Source: an uncultured Oscillibacter sp.
Lineage (GTDB): Bacteria; Bacillota; Clostridia; Oscillospirales; Oscillospiraceae
NCBI GenBank assembly: GCA_900544615.1
Contig: UQVS01000007.1
Span: 1 to 64,000, forward strand
Direction of reading: 5' to 3'
DNA: 64,000 bases
A model generated the notes under the pieces. The model was given only the letters and a program-made list of their open reading frames with translations, was not told where the DNA came from and did not search any database. The position numbers were made by a program, and so were the translations under genes. Positions 43,490 to 52,262 of the stretch are shown piece by piece (position 1 is the first letter of the stretch; each line of letters begins with the position of its first letter).

Positions 43490-44467
43490 ATGCTGACTGT
43501 GCGGAATGTTTCCAATAACCCCTTCTATAATCAGGCTTTCGAAGAATATGTATACGAGACGTTTCGGGACGACGATGTGTTCCTGCTCTGGAAAAACACC
43601 CCAGCTGTCGTGGTAGGCAGCTACCAAAATATCTGCCGGGAGGTCCATGTGGAGGCCCTGCGGCAGCGGGGAATCCCCGTGGTGCGCCGGATCAGCGGCG
43701 GCGGCACCATCTATACGGACATGGGCGGCTGGCAGTTCACGTTCATCCAGCACAAGGAGGCCGGGGAGATCGAGTTCAGCCAGTACATCGCCCCGGTCAT
43801 CGACGCGCTGCGGGAGATGGGTGTCAACGCCGCCTTCAACGGCTGCAACGACCTGACCATCGACGGCAAGAAGTTCTCCGGCAACGCCCAGTACCGGCTG
43901 GGCGACTGCATTGTGCATCACGGCTCGCTGCTGTTCGACACGGATATTGAGCAGATGGTGGCGTCCACCACGGTGGACAGCTACAAGATCACCTCCAAGA
44001 GCATCAAGTCCGTCCGGGACCGCGTGACCAACATCTCCGAGCATCTTCCCGTCCCCATGGACGCGGAGACCTTCAAGGAGACCATGGTGCGCCACATCAT
44101 GAACGGCAGCACCGACACCTGTACCGTCACGCCGGAGGACGACGCCCGCATCCGGGAGATCGCCGGGGAGCAGTTCCAAAGCTGGGAGCGGATCTTCGGC
44201 AGAAGCCCGAAGTTCACCATTGACTGGACAGGCCGCTTTGCCGGCGGGAAGGTGCAGTTCAAGCTGGACGTGCAGAAGGGGCTTATCCGGGACGCCGCCG
44301 TATACGGCGACTTTTTCTCCACGCTGGACGCAGATATCCTCTGCGCCGCACTGATGGGCTGCCCCTATGAGCGGGGCGCGGTGCTGGCAGCACTCCGCAG
44401 CCACGGCATTGACGGCGCGGTATACCGCATTTCCGCAGAGGAGCTGGCGTCGGTGGTGGTTGACTGA
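43490..44467 (+). CDS. lplA: Lipoate-protein ligase
   Basis: A 325-residue LplA-type enzyme that activates lipoate with ATP and attaches it to a lysine of E2 or GcvH proteins. The lipoate/adenylate site is visible as VVRRISGGGTIYTD, then NDLTIDGKKFSGNAQ with the catalytic Lys. A C-terminal accessory domain is present. GCAGGTGACC precedes the ATG. No lipoyl-domain protein is encoded in the window. Confidence 0.95.
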   Translation: MLTVRNVSNNPFYNQAFEEYVYETFRDDDVFLLWKNTPAVVVGSYQNICREVHVEALRQRGIPVVRRISGGGTIYTDMGGWQFTFIQHKEAGEIEFSQYIAPVIDALREMGVNAAFNGCNDLTIDGKKFSGNAQYRLGDCIVHHGSLLFDTDIEQMVASTTVDSYKITSKSIKSVRDRVTNISEHLPVPMDAETFKETMVRHIMNGSTDTCTVTPEDDARIREIAGEQFQSWERIFGRSPKFTIDWTGRFAGGKVQFKLDVQKGLIRDAAVYGDFFSTLDADILCAALMGCPYERGAVLAALRSHGIDGAVYRISAEELASVVVD

Positions 44468-44897
44468 CCGAATGCCCCGGAGGTCTGCCGCAGAGAGAGT
44501 TCGGCTTTCCATTGAAGGACGCGTGAAAAAGCAATCTCACTTTTACGAAACGGCGTGACTATGGTCATGCCGTTTCCTGCTTCAGCAGTTCTCTCACAGG
44601 GAAAAAGCTTGCAGGGTTACACACAGCGGGAAGAAATATAGATTTGCGAATATTATGCAAGGCCTTTGCTGTGTAACAAAACAACACAGGGCTGTAGTGA
44701 TTGATGCAGGAGACTCTGACTCAATTTATTCGTGCGTCGGCAGCGGCCAGCAGAATGGCGTAAGAAGCACTGGAAGTACCACAAAACCTGAAAACAGAGG
44801 ATCCCCGGCAGGTATCGTAAATACAATGACCTGCCGGGGGTTCTCAGAAATCACTTGTTACCATTGTGAGGGAAGCATATTCTGCCGCTGTCTTTTT
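44468..44897. other. Intergenic region with two hairpins, no gene seen
   Basis: It holds the lplA hairpin at 44547-44576 (GAAACGGC and GCCGTTTC arms) and a longer one at 44801-44842 (ATCCCCGGCAGGT and ACCTGCCGGGGGT arms, 15-nt loop). The latter is near the end of the minus-strand MATE gene. No coding signal was found between them. Confidence 0.55.
44547..44576 (+). terminator. Probable terminator of lplA
   Basis: A 13-bp stem GAAACGGCGTGAC with one wobble and loop TATG, followed by a weak T-rich tail. Confidence 0.5.
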
Positions 44898-46316
44898 TCA
44901 GGAAACCGCTGTCGGCGCTTCAGATGGAGCGGGGCTTTCTTCCATGGACTTGAAATTGCGTACAACCTTCCGATAGGCGAAGGAGAAGCAGATCCCATGA
45001 GCCAGAGCGGTCATGATCCAGGAAATGGGGTAGACGATGTAAACGGTTTCAATTCGATGATAGGCCGGGATCTGGAACACGGTTGCCAGCCATATCAGGC
45101 GGAACACGCAGGCACCGACCAGAGACACCAGCATGGGCGTCACATTGTAGCCGATGCCGCGCATGGAACCGACCTGTACATCCATCAGGGCGTCCAGACC
45201 GTAAAGGATCAGCAGGAACCACATCCGCAGCATACCAGCCTGCACCACATCGGGGCTGGTGGAGTAAATGCCCAGCAGCTGATGCCCGAACAGGATCGCC
45301 AGCCAGCCCAGCAGGGAGGTGCTGAGCACGCCGGCAGCCACTGCCGTGTGGCGGACTTTCAGGATGCGCTTGTAGTTGCCTGCGCCGAAATTCTGACTGG
45401 TAAAGGCGGTATTGGCCTGATAGAACGCGTTGACATTTGCGTAGACAAAGTTCTCCACACTGCTGGAAGCGGAACTGCCTGCCACCAGAACGGTGTCGTC
45501 AAAAGAGTTGATGGAGGACTGGACGGTGACGTTGGCCAGAGAGAACAGCACGCCCTGCAAACCGGCGGGGATGCCTACCTGCATGATCTGCTTGAGCTTC
45601 ATGCCGTGGATCTTCAGCTTTTTCAGATCCAGCCGCAGAGGGCCGGTTTCCTTCATCAGACACCGAATGACCAGCGCGGCGGAAATGCACTGGGAGATCA
45701 CGGTGGCCAGTGCCACACCGGCCACGTCCATGTGGAGCTTGATGACAAAAACCAGGTTCAGCAGCACATTGACCACACCGGCGGCCAGCAGGAAATACAG
45801 CGGACGCTGCGTATCCCCGCCGGCGCGGAGCAGGGCTGCGCCGAAGTTATAAAGCATGGTGGCGGTCATACCGGCAAAATAGATCCGCAGATAGACCGTG
45901 GCCAGCCCCAGCACATCGTCGGGGCACTGCATCCACTCCAGAATCACGCGGGCACCGCAGATACCTACCACCGTCAGAAGAATACCACTGCAAATCGACA
46001 GGAGAATGGAGGTGTGGACGGTTTTGCTGAGTTCTTCATCCTCATGCGCACCGTAATGCCGCGCGGCCAGAATGTTTGCGCCGATGGAAAGCCCCAGAAA
46101 CAGGTTGGTCAGCAGGTTGATGAGGGCCGTGTTGGATCCCACCGCAGCCAGCGAGTTATCTCCGGCATACCGGCCCACCACAACGACATCCGCCGCGTTG
46201 AACAGCAGTTGCAGCATCGTGGAGAGCGTAAGAGGAACGGAGAACCGCAGTATCTTTGGAAGAATCGGGCCGTTCAGCATATCGATCTCATAACTTTTAC
46301 TTGAATTCCGGGCCAT
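44898..46316 (-). CDS. MATE family efflux transporter
   Basis: A 472-residue exporter with about 12 helices. It has the family start KILRFSVPLTLSTMLQLLFNAADVVVVGR, NLFLGLSIGANILAARHYGA, and the second-half equivalent VFSLANVTVQSSINSF. It should expel organic cations or drugs using Na+ or H+. The ATG at 46316 follows AGGAGG and was preferred to an in-frame ATG 10 codons upstream. It is divergent from the DUF368 gene. Confidence 0.94.
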   Translation of the reverse strand: MARNSSKSYEIDMLNGPILPKILRFSVPLTLSTMLQLLFNAADVVVVGRYAGDNSLAAVGSNTALINLLTNLFLGLSIGANILAARHYGAHEDEELSKTVHTSILLSICSGILLTVVGICGARVILEWMQCPDDVLGLATVYLRIYFAGMTATMLYNFGAALLRAGGDTQRPLYFLLAAGVVNVLLNLVFVIKLHMDVAGVALATVISQCISAALVIRCLMKETGPLRLDLKKLKIHGMKLKQIMQVGIPAGLQGVLFSLANVTVQSSINSFDDTVLVAGSSASSSVENFVYANVNAFYQANTAFTSQNFGAGNYKRILKVRHTAVAAGVLSTSLLGWLAILFGHQLLGIYSTSPDVVQAGMLRMWFLLILYGLDALMDVQVGSMRGIGYNVTPMLVSLVGACVFRLIWLATVFQIPAYHRIETVYIVYPISWIMTALAHGICFSFAYRKVVRNFKSMEESPAPSEAPTAVS

Positions 46317-46560
46317 GAAAACCTCCTGAAAACCATAATTTGCCAAAAAAATATCAAAAAAGTGATGAAAATTGAAAACTACATCTTCGGACAGTGCCCC
46401 TATTTTAACACTGCTCCGCAGGAAAAGCCACCACTTTTTTAAAAATACCGTACCAATTTTGCAGAACTTTACAGACTGAAAACGGCAAATATATACAGTG
46501 CAGCCCCTTTACAGGCAGGACGAGGCAAAGAAAAATTGTGATTTGTTCATAGGTTGTTCA

Positions 46561-46589
46561 TTGAACCCTGCGGAGAATACTGCTACTAT
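46561..46589 (+). promoter_or_regulatory. Promoter of the DUF368 gene
   Basis: TTGAAC (46561-46566), a 17-bp spacer and TACTAT (46584-46589). TTGTTCAT occurs twice just upstream. Confidence 0.6.
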
Positions 46590-46605
46590 AAGGCGATGAG
46601 GGACG

Positions 46606-47442
46606 GTGAGGAGCTTGAAAAGGGAAGAACGGACCCGCTTCCTGCGGGATTTTCTCTGTGGTGCGCTGATCGGCGCAGGAGCCATACTGCCCGGCGTGTC
46701 CGGCGGCGTGCTGGCGGTGATCTTTGATGTGTACCGCCCGCTGATGGAGACTCTGACGCATCCGAAGCGGGGATTTCTTCAATACTGGCATATTTTTCTG
46801 CCACTGGGAATCGGCTGGGCAGCGGGCTTTCTGGGACTGGCGCGGGGCATCACGACGGCCTACCAGCTTTCTGCCACGGCTACGGTGTGGCTGTTCATCG
46901 GCTTGATTGGCGGTACGTTTCCGGCGCTGTGGCGGGAAGCCGGGAAGGAGGGGCGCGGCTTCGCTGCGTGGATCAGCTGCGCTGTCTGTGCGATGGGGGT
47001 ATTTTCCATCCTGTTTTATGTGCGCCATGTTCTGCACACGACGGTCGAACCGAATTTCTGGTGGTATAATTTCTGCGGCGCTCTGTGGGGGGCCGGCATG
47101 GTGCTTCCCGGCTTGACCAGTTCCTCTGTGATGATGGCGCTGGGGCTTTATGAACCCATGATGCAGGGACTGGCGGATATGAAATTTTGGGTGCTTTCCG
47201 CCTGCCTGCCGGGGATGCTGCTGACCATGCTGCTGCTGGCGCGGGTGGTGACGTGGCTCTTCCGGCGGCATTACGCCATTGTATTTCATGGGATCATGGG
47301 GATCGTAGCGGCTTCTACACTGGTGATCCTTCCTGTGCGGTATTCCGGATGGGGAGAAGCGCTGACGTCCGCGGTGTGCGGGATCGCCGGCTTCGGACTG
47401 GCTTTCTTTCTGGAGCGGCTGGATCGGAAGCTGCCCCGGTAG
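46606..47442 (+). CDS. DUF368 membrane protein (PopT-type undecaprenyl-phosphate translocase family)
   Basis: A 278-residue polytopic protein with about eight helices and two related Gly/Pro motifs, GAGAILPGVSGGVLAVIF and GAGMVLPGLTSSSVMMALG. These define DUF368. Members have been shown to recycle the lipid carrier undecaprenyl phosphate across the membrane, so that role is the best inference. The start is a GTG at 46606 with GAGGG upstream. A TTG three codons later is an alternative. Confidence 0.88.
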   Translation: MRSLKREERTRFLRDFLCGALIGAGAILPGVSGGVLAVIFDVYRPLMETLTHPKRGFLQYWHIFLPLGIGWAAGFLGLARGITTAYQLSATATVWLFIGLIGGTFPALWREAGKEGRGFAAWISCAVCAMGVFSILFYVRHVLHTTVEPNFWWYNFCGALWGAGMVLPGLTSSSVMMALGLYEPMMQGLADMKFWVLSACLPGMLLTMLLLARVVTWLFRRHYAIVFHGIMGIVAASTLVILPVRYSGWGEALTSAVCGIAGFGLAFFLERLDRKLPR

Positions 47443-47471
47443 GCGCGCAGCGCTGGGCTTTTTCCCTGCCT

Positions 47472-47496
47472 GTCCCTGCCAATCGGGGACGTTTTT
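47472..47496 (+). terminator. Terminator of the DUF368 gene
   Basis: GTCCC/GGGAC with a 9-nt loop is followed by GTTTTT. A second, longer hairpin (47518-47554, arms ATCCCCTCTGG and CCAGAGGGGAT) lies just downstream and could serve the convergent 5'-nucleotidase gene. Confidence 0.6.
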
Positions 47497-47639
47497 CCTT
47501 ATTACAATTTACAATAGATCCCCTCTGGTGCAGAAATTCTGCGCCAGAGGGGATTGCTCGTGTCAAATTTTATCAGAGTTCTTCGCAATTTGCTGTCGGG
47601 GGCGTTTCTGTGAAAAAATCATGCGGTTTGACAGAACGG

Positions 47640-49499
47640 TTATGCGGCGGGGATCACCAGCACCTGACCGATGTTGATCAGATAGGGCGGCTTCAGGCCG
47701 TTGGCGCTGGCGATTCTGGTAAACTTGGCGCCTGCGCCATAGAAGTGGTAGGAGATGTTCCACAGGCAGTCACCGGATACCACGGTGTAAGAGGTCTCGC
47801 CGCCATCAGCAGCGGGTTCGGCGGGCTTTACGGCAGGCGGCGTTACAGGCTTGGCAGGCTCTTCTGCGGGGGCCTCGGCCTTAACAACGGTGATGCGGCC
47901 CTGCGGCTTGGCATAGGTGTCTCCCACCACGCCCTTCAGCTCCGTCTTGATATAGTCCATCAGGACTTCGTCCATGGGAACGCCGATGTCATAATTGGCG
48001 GAAGCGGTCTTGAAGGCATAGTAGGTGTCGCCGCCGGCGGCCATGAAGTCGTTGGTAGCGATGGTGTAGACGGCCTTGGCGTCAAAGGGCTTGCCGCCTA
48101 CGGACTGGATGGTGACGCGGTTGATACTCTTGGGGGCGTGGTAGGTGGAATCGGGGTACAGGCTGCCTGCGTCGTAGGTTTTGGCGGTGTCCACGGTAAA
48201 GGCGATGCCGGAGACCTGAGGGAAGCCGCCCAGTGCGTCCGGGGTGCAGTAGGTGGAGGCTTCCAGAGCTTCCAGCAGCTCTGCGCCGGTGACCTTGACG
48301 ATGCTCAGGGTATTGCCGAAGGGCAGCACGGTGTTGACGTCCTTCTTGGTGATGTCGCCTGCTTTGATGGTCGCCCGAATACCGCCGCCGTTGGTCACGG
48401 CTGCATCTACGGCCTCGCCGTTTTTCTTGGCGCCCCAGACCAGCGCATCGGTGATAAGGTCGCCCAGATTGGTTTCACCGTCCCGGTTGCCGTTGGGGGC
48501 CTTGGCACCGTTCAGCTCATAAGTGGTCTTGGCGAACACGGTACCATAATCGTCGTCGATCTGCTTCTGGATGGCGGCGGCGCGGGCGGCAACCACCTTG
48601 TCGGGGGTGGTAGTCAGCTCGGCGGTGGGGAGGGACTTGACGGAAATGCTGTCCTTATCCATGATGATGCAACCGATGCTGGCCAGCTTGGTGCCGGTGG
48701 AGGTCAGCAGGGTGCTGCCTACCTTGCCGGTGCCGCCGGTGGCGGCTTTGATGGCTTCCAGATCGGAGTGGGAGTGACCGTCGATGAACACATCAATGCC
48801 CTTGACGGCGTTCAGCAGATCAATGGAGCGGTTGCCGGCGGATTCACTGTCAATGCCCAGATGCCCCAGACAGACGATGCGCTCGCAGCCCTGAGATTTC
48901 AGGACGTTGACCTGATTCTGCGCGATTTTGAACATCTCCTGACCGGCAGGGAAGGTCACACCCTTGATCTTGCCGGGGTGCGCCTTGGTGGCAGTCTCCG
49001 GGGTCTCCAGACCGAACACGCCGATCCTGGTGCCATCCGGGGCGGTGAAGATCTTGTTGTCCCCGAAAGCGGTTTTGCCGTTGTACAGGGTGTTGGCGGA
49101 GAGAATGGGGAACTTGGCCGTCCTGGAGAGCTTCACCAGATTGTCGTAGCCGTAGTCGAATTCATGGTTGCCCAGAGCGGCCGCGTCGTAGCCGGCCAGA
49201 TTCATCAGTTCGACAGCGGTTTCCCCCTGCGAGGCGCTGACGGTGGGATCACCCTGAATGAAGTCGCCTGCGTCAAAGAGCAGGACGTAAGCGCCGCATT
49301 TCTGGTAGTACTGCTTCTGGGCGGCGACCTGGGCGTATCCGGCGATGCCGCCGTGGACGTCGTTGGTGTGCAGAATGACAATGCTGCCGGTGAGATCGGG
49401 ATCAGAGGCAGCCGCGGCAGGCTCCTCTGCGGCGCTGGCGGTCACGGCCAGAGAACAGGCCATGGCCACTGTCAGGAACAGGGACAAGAGTTTTTTCAT
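47640..49499 (-). CDS. Secreted 5'-nucleotidase/metallophosphoesterase with C-terminal LysM domain
   Basis: A 619-residue exported enzyme. The signal peptide ends near VTASA (23). The metallophosphoesterase domain has ILHTNDVHGG, DAGDFIQGD, GNHEFDYG, GHLGID and DGHSHSD, which bind two metals. The C-terminal 5'-nucleotidase domain has TNGGGIRATI and NDFMAAGGDTY. A Pro/Ala/Glu linker leads to a LysM domain (about 575-619, YTVVSGDCLWNISYHFYG) that holds it on peptidoglycan. It probably releases nucleosides from external nucleotides. AAAGGAGG precedes the ATG. Confidence 0.94.
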   Translation of the reverse strand: MKKLLSLFLTVAMACSLAVTASAAEEPAAAASDPDLTGSIVILHTNDVHGGIAGYAQVAAQKQYYQKCGAYVLLFDAGDFIQGDPTVSASQGETAVELMNLAGYDAAALGNHEFDYGYDNLVKLSRTAKFPILSANTLYNGKTAFGDNKIFTAPDGTRIGVFGLETPETATKAHPGKIKGVTFPAGQEMFKIAQNQVNVLKSQGCERIVCLGHLGIDSESAGNRSIDLLNAVKGIDVFIDGHSHSDLEAIKAATGGTGKVGSTLLTSTGTKLASIGCIIMDKDSISVKSLPTAELTTTPDKVVAARAAAIQKQIDDDYGTVFAKTTYELNGAKAPNGNRDGETNLGDLITDALVWGAKKNGEAVDAAVTNGGGIRATIKAGDITKKDVNTVLPFGNTLSIVKVTGAELLEALEASTYCTPDALGGFPQVSGIAFTVDTAKTYDAGSLYPDSTYHAPKSINRVTIQSVGGKPFDAKAVYTIATNDFMAAGGDTYYAFKTASANYDIGVPMDEVLMDYIKTELKGVVGDTYAKPQGRITVVKAEAPAEEPAKPVTPPAVKPAEPAADGGETSYTVVSGDCLWNISYHFYGAGAKFTRIASANGLKPPYLINIGQVLVIPAA

Positions 49500-49594
49500 G
49501 CGAGATCCTCCTTTTCAATTTGGGTACGCGTACAGTAGGAACAGAGGTACAGGGTACTGCCAAATGCCGGGAATATCGCTGGGAAAGCCGGGGA

Positions 49595-49966
49595 TTATCT
49601 GATGACGTTGAAATAGAGGTACAGCCCTCCGATAACAACGATCCAGATCAGGGTGAACAGGGGGACGCAGATACGGAAAGAGCGGTGCTGGGTCTTGTGG
49701 CGGAACAGCTCCATGCCCAGCCATGCGCCGATGCCGCCGCCCAGCGCCGCCAGAAGCAGCAGCGTCTTTTCCGGGATGCGGCGGGTTTTGGGAGCGTGCT
49801 CCTTCAGCTTTGCCAGCAGCTTATCCAGACCGTAGGCCAGCAGCGCCAGAACGTTGATGATCAGGAGCCACAGCCAGAGAAATCCCCATTTGGAGCCTAA
49901 AATCGTGAAAAGAAAGCCGTTTTTCGCCGTTGGTTCCGCAACGGTTCTGGCAAGCCGCATCACCAT
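49595..49966 (-). CDS. DUF1294 small membrane protein
   Basis: A 123-residue protein with two to three helices and the DUF1294 motif: ALLAYGLDKLLAK, RRIPEKTLLLLAALGGGIGAWLGM, then FRHKTQHRSFR. The function is unknown. AGGTG lies before the ATG. It stands on the same strand upstream of the 5'-nucleotidase gene, 95 bp away. Confidence 0.9.
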   Translation of the reverse strand: MVMRLARTVAEPTAKNGFLFTILGSKWGFLWLWLLIINVLALLAYGLDKLLAKLKEHAPKTRRIPEKTLLLLAALGGGIGAWLGMELFRHKTQHRSFRICVPLFTLIWIVVIGGLYLYFNVIR

Positions 49967-49994
49967 AAACCCACACCTGCTTTTGTAAAAATAT

Positions 49995-50025
49995 AAAAAG
50001 GACTGACCGGTTTCCCGGTCAGTCC
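49995..50025 (-). terminator. Intrinsic terminator of the pseudouridine operon
   Basis: An 11-bp stem GGACTGACCGG/CCGGTCAGTCC with loop TTTC. On the minus strand five T follow it directly. Confidence 0.92.
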
Positions 50026-50040
50026 ATTATAACAGAGCGC

Positions 50041-50970
50041 TCAGTTCTTGGCAAGAGCCATCAGCTCGGCAGCCGTCTTGGCGGCCAGCTTGGCATTGTT
50101 GTACACCAGCTGAATGTTGGAAGCCAGAGAGTCGCCGCCGGTGATGTCCTTGATCTTGGCCAGCAGGAAAGGCGTGGTCTCCTTGCCGTGGATGCCCAGC
50201 TTGTTGGCCTCGGCCACAGCCTCGTCGATGGCCTTGTTGATGACCTCATGATCCATGGAGTACTCCTCAGGAATGGGGTTGGTCACCAGCATACCGCCGC
50301 CCAGACCCATGTCCTGCTTGACATAGAAAGCCTTGGCCAGCTCGGCGGGGGTGTCGATGCGGTAGTCCACCTTGAAGCCGGACTTCCGGGTGTAGAAGGC
50401 GGGCAGCTCCTCGGTGCCGTAGCCGATGACGGGGACGCCGTGGGTCTCCAGATATTCCAGCGTCAGGCCCAGATCCAGAATGGACTTGGCACCGGCGCAG
50501 ACCACCATAACGGGGGTGTGAGCCAGTTCCTCCAGATCGGCGGAGATGTCGAAGGTCTGCTGAGCGCCGCGATGGACACCGCCGATGCCGCCGGTGGCGA
50601 ACACCTGAATCCCGGCCATGTGGGCGATGATCATGGTGGTGGTGACGGTGGTAGCGCCGTCCTTGCCCTCGGCTACCAGAACGGGCAGGTCACGGCGGCT
50701 GGCCTTGGCCACAGCGGTGCCGGTCTTGCCCAGATAGTCAATTTCGGCCTCGGACAGACCGGCCTTCAGGCGGCCGCCGATGACGGCGATGGTGGCGGGG
50801 ACAGCGCCGTTTTCTCGGATAATCTTCTCCACGTTCAGGGCGGTTTCCACGTTCTGGGGATAGGGCATACCGTGGGAGATGATGGTGGACTCCAGAGCCA
50901 CCACGGGGCGGCCCTCATCCAGAGCCTTCTGCACTTCGGGAGCGATGTCCAGATACTTGTTGAGCGTCAT
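50041..50970 (-). CDS. psuG: Pseudouridine-5'-phosphate glycosidase PsuG
   Basis: A 309-residue enzyme that splits pseudouridine 5'-phosphate into uracil and ribose 5-phosphate. Family motifs are VALESTIISHGMPYPQN, KASRRDLPVL, ATGGIGGVHRGA, VCAGAKSILDLGLTLEYLE and NPIPEEY. The ATG at 50970 follows GGAGG. It lies 37 bp after the kinase gene and forms the pseudouridine salvage pair with it. Confidence 0.97.
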   Translation of the reverse strand: MTLNKYLDIAPEVQKALDEGRPVVALESTIISHGMPYPQNVETALNVEKIIRENGAVPATIAVIGGRLKAGLSEAEIDYLGKTGTAVAKASRRDLPVLVAEGKDGATTVTTTMIIAHMAGIQVFATGGIGGVHRGAQQTFDISADLEELAHTPVMVVCAGAKSILDLGLTLEYLETHGVPVIGYGTEELPAFYTRKSGFKVDYRIDTPAELAKAFYVKQDMGLGGGMLVTNPIPEEYSMDHEVINKAIDEAVAEANKLGIHGKETTPFLLAKIKDITGGDSLASNIQLVYNNAKLAAKTAAELMALAKN

Positions 50971-51007
50971 GTTGAATTCCTCCATATGATTGAATTTGAA
51001 TGTTGTC

Positions 51008-52096
51008 TTATTTGGAAAAAGCGGCTCGCTGCCGCAGAGCATCCTCACTCATGGCGGGGTTGATGGTTTCGGCGGACTCCATGGCAATGACGGAGGCGGC
51101 AAGACCGGCCTTTACAGCGTCCGTCAGGTCGGTTCCCTGCAAATAAGCCCAGGTGATGGCGGCCATGAAGGCGTCGCCGCAGCCGGTGGTGTTCACCATG
51201 GTACCCGGCAGCGGGGGCAGCTGCACCTGATTGCCGGTGTGGTCGGCGGCGAACACGCCGTCTGCCCCCAGAGAGATGAATACCCGGTGCAGCCCGGTGG
51301 ACAGCAGCACGTCTGCCGCCCTGCGGAGACTGGTGTCGTCCGTGATCTCCACGCCGGAGAGCAGCTCCGCTTCGATGCGGTTGGGCTTCAGAGTGTGGAG
51401 CTTGCCCAGCACCGGCTTCAGCTTCACCGCCTTGGCGGTGGACACCGGGTCAGCGAACAGGGGAGCGGTGCAGTGATCCACCAGATACTGGATGCTTTCG
51501 GCGGGGATGTTGGTGTCCAGCACCACCGCCTGACTGGCGTTCAGCAGTGTCTGCCGCTGGGAGAGCATCTGGGGGGTCATGTGCTTGTAAATCTCCATAT
51601 CGCTGACGGCCAGAGCCATGTCGCCCTTTTCGTCGGTGATAAAGAGGTAGGTGGAGGTGCGGCCCTCCGGGATCACCGGGGACTGGGAGATATCAATGCC
51701 CAGCTCCCCGCAGCTTGCGGCGATCTTCTGGGCGTTGATGTCGTCTCCGAACACCGTCAGCATCCGAACGTCCATGCCCAGCAGGGCCATGTTGTGGGCA
51801 ATGTTCCGGCCCACACCGCCCAGGCTCATCCGCACCACGCCAGGGTTGGAGTCCTGCATCACCAGCACCTCGCCGGGCCAGCCGCCGATGTCCATGTTCA
51901 CGCCGCCCACCACGGTGACATAGGGGGCCGTGTGGACAATGTAGCCCTTGCCGGTGATATAGCCCTTTTTCATCAGGTTGGAGATGTGTACCGCCACAGA
52001 GGAACGGGTGATCCCGGCCTTGTCCGCCAGCTCCTGCTGGGAGATAAGCGGATTTTCCTCAATCCAGTTTAAAAGCTGCCGCTCCCGCTGGGTCAT
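51008..52096 (-). CDS. psuK: Pseudouridine kinase with N-terminal winged-helix domain (PsuK-like)
   Basis: A 362-residue two-domain protein. Residues 1-55 form a winged HTH (NPLISQQELADKAGITRSSV and VHISNLMKKGYITGKGYI). The rest is a PfkB ribokinase-family kinase with LGGVGRNIAHNMALLG and the ATP/catalytic GTMVNTTGCGDAF. Linkage to psuG makes pseudouridine the substrate. The HTH suggests that the kinase represses its own operon, and a palindrome lies at the predicted start site. The ATG follows GGAGGG. Confidence 0.93.
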   Translation of the reverse strand: MTQRERQLLNWIEENPLISQQELADKAGITRSSVAVHISNLMKKGYITGKGYIVHTAPYVTVVGGVNMDIGGWPGEVLVMQDSNPGVVRMSLGGVGRNIAHNMALLGMDVRMLTVFGDDINAQKIAASCGELGIDISQSPVIPEGRTSTYLFITDEKGDMALAVSDMEIYKHMTPQMLSQRQTLLNASQAVVLDTNIPAESIQYLVDHCTAPLFADPVSTAKAVKLKPVLGKLHTLKPNRIEAELLSGVEITDDTSLRRAADVLLSTGLHRVFISLGADGVFAADHTGNQVQLPPLPGTMVNTTGCGDAFMAAITWAYLQGTDLTDAVKAGLAASVIAMESAETINPAMSEDALRQRAAFSK

Positions 52097-52123
52097 ACGG
52101 ATCCCTCCTGAGTAAGCAAAAAT

Positions 52124-52135
52124 TTAGATATCTAA
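52124..52135. promoter_or_regulatory. Palindromic operator candidate for HTH-PsuK
   Basis: The perfect 12-bp palindrome TTAGATATCTAA lies 11-22 bp downstream of the -10 box of the psuK promoter and 28 bp before the ATG. It should overlap the transcription start, a repressor position. Confidence 0.55.
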
Positions 52136-52145
52136 TCTATTGCTT

Positions 52146-52173
52146 ATTTTACAGAACCGGCGCGAAATGTCAA
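52146..52173 (-). promoter_or_regulatory. Promoter of psuK-psuG
   Basis: On the minus strand TTGACA (52168-52173) and TAAAAT (52146-52151) are separated by 16 bp. Confidence 0.75.
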
Positions 52174-52262
52174 GCCCTATTTTTCAAAATTTCGGCAGAA
52201 GTTGAAAAAGCAGGGAACAAACTTCCGTCTCACAGCGACAAAAGAATAAAGGAGGCGGTTTG

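Noticed and set aside
47187..49538. A plus-strand open frame of about 780 codons over the 5'-nucleotidase gene
   Set aside because: It is a shadow of the minus-strand enzyme and begins inside the DUF368 gene in another frame.
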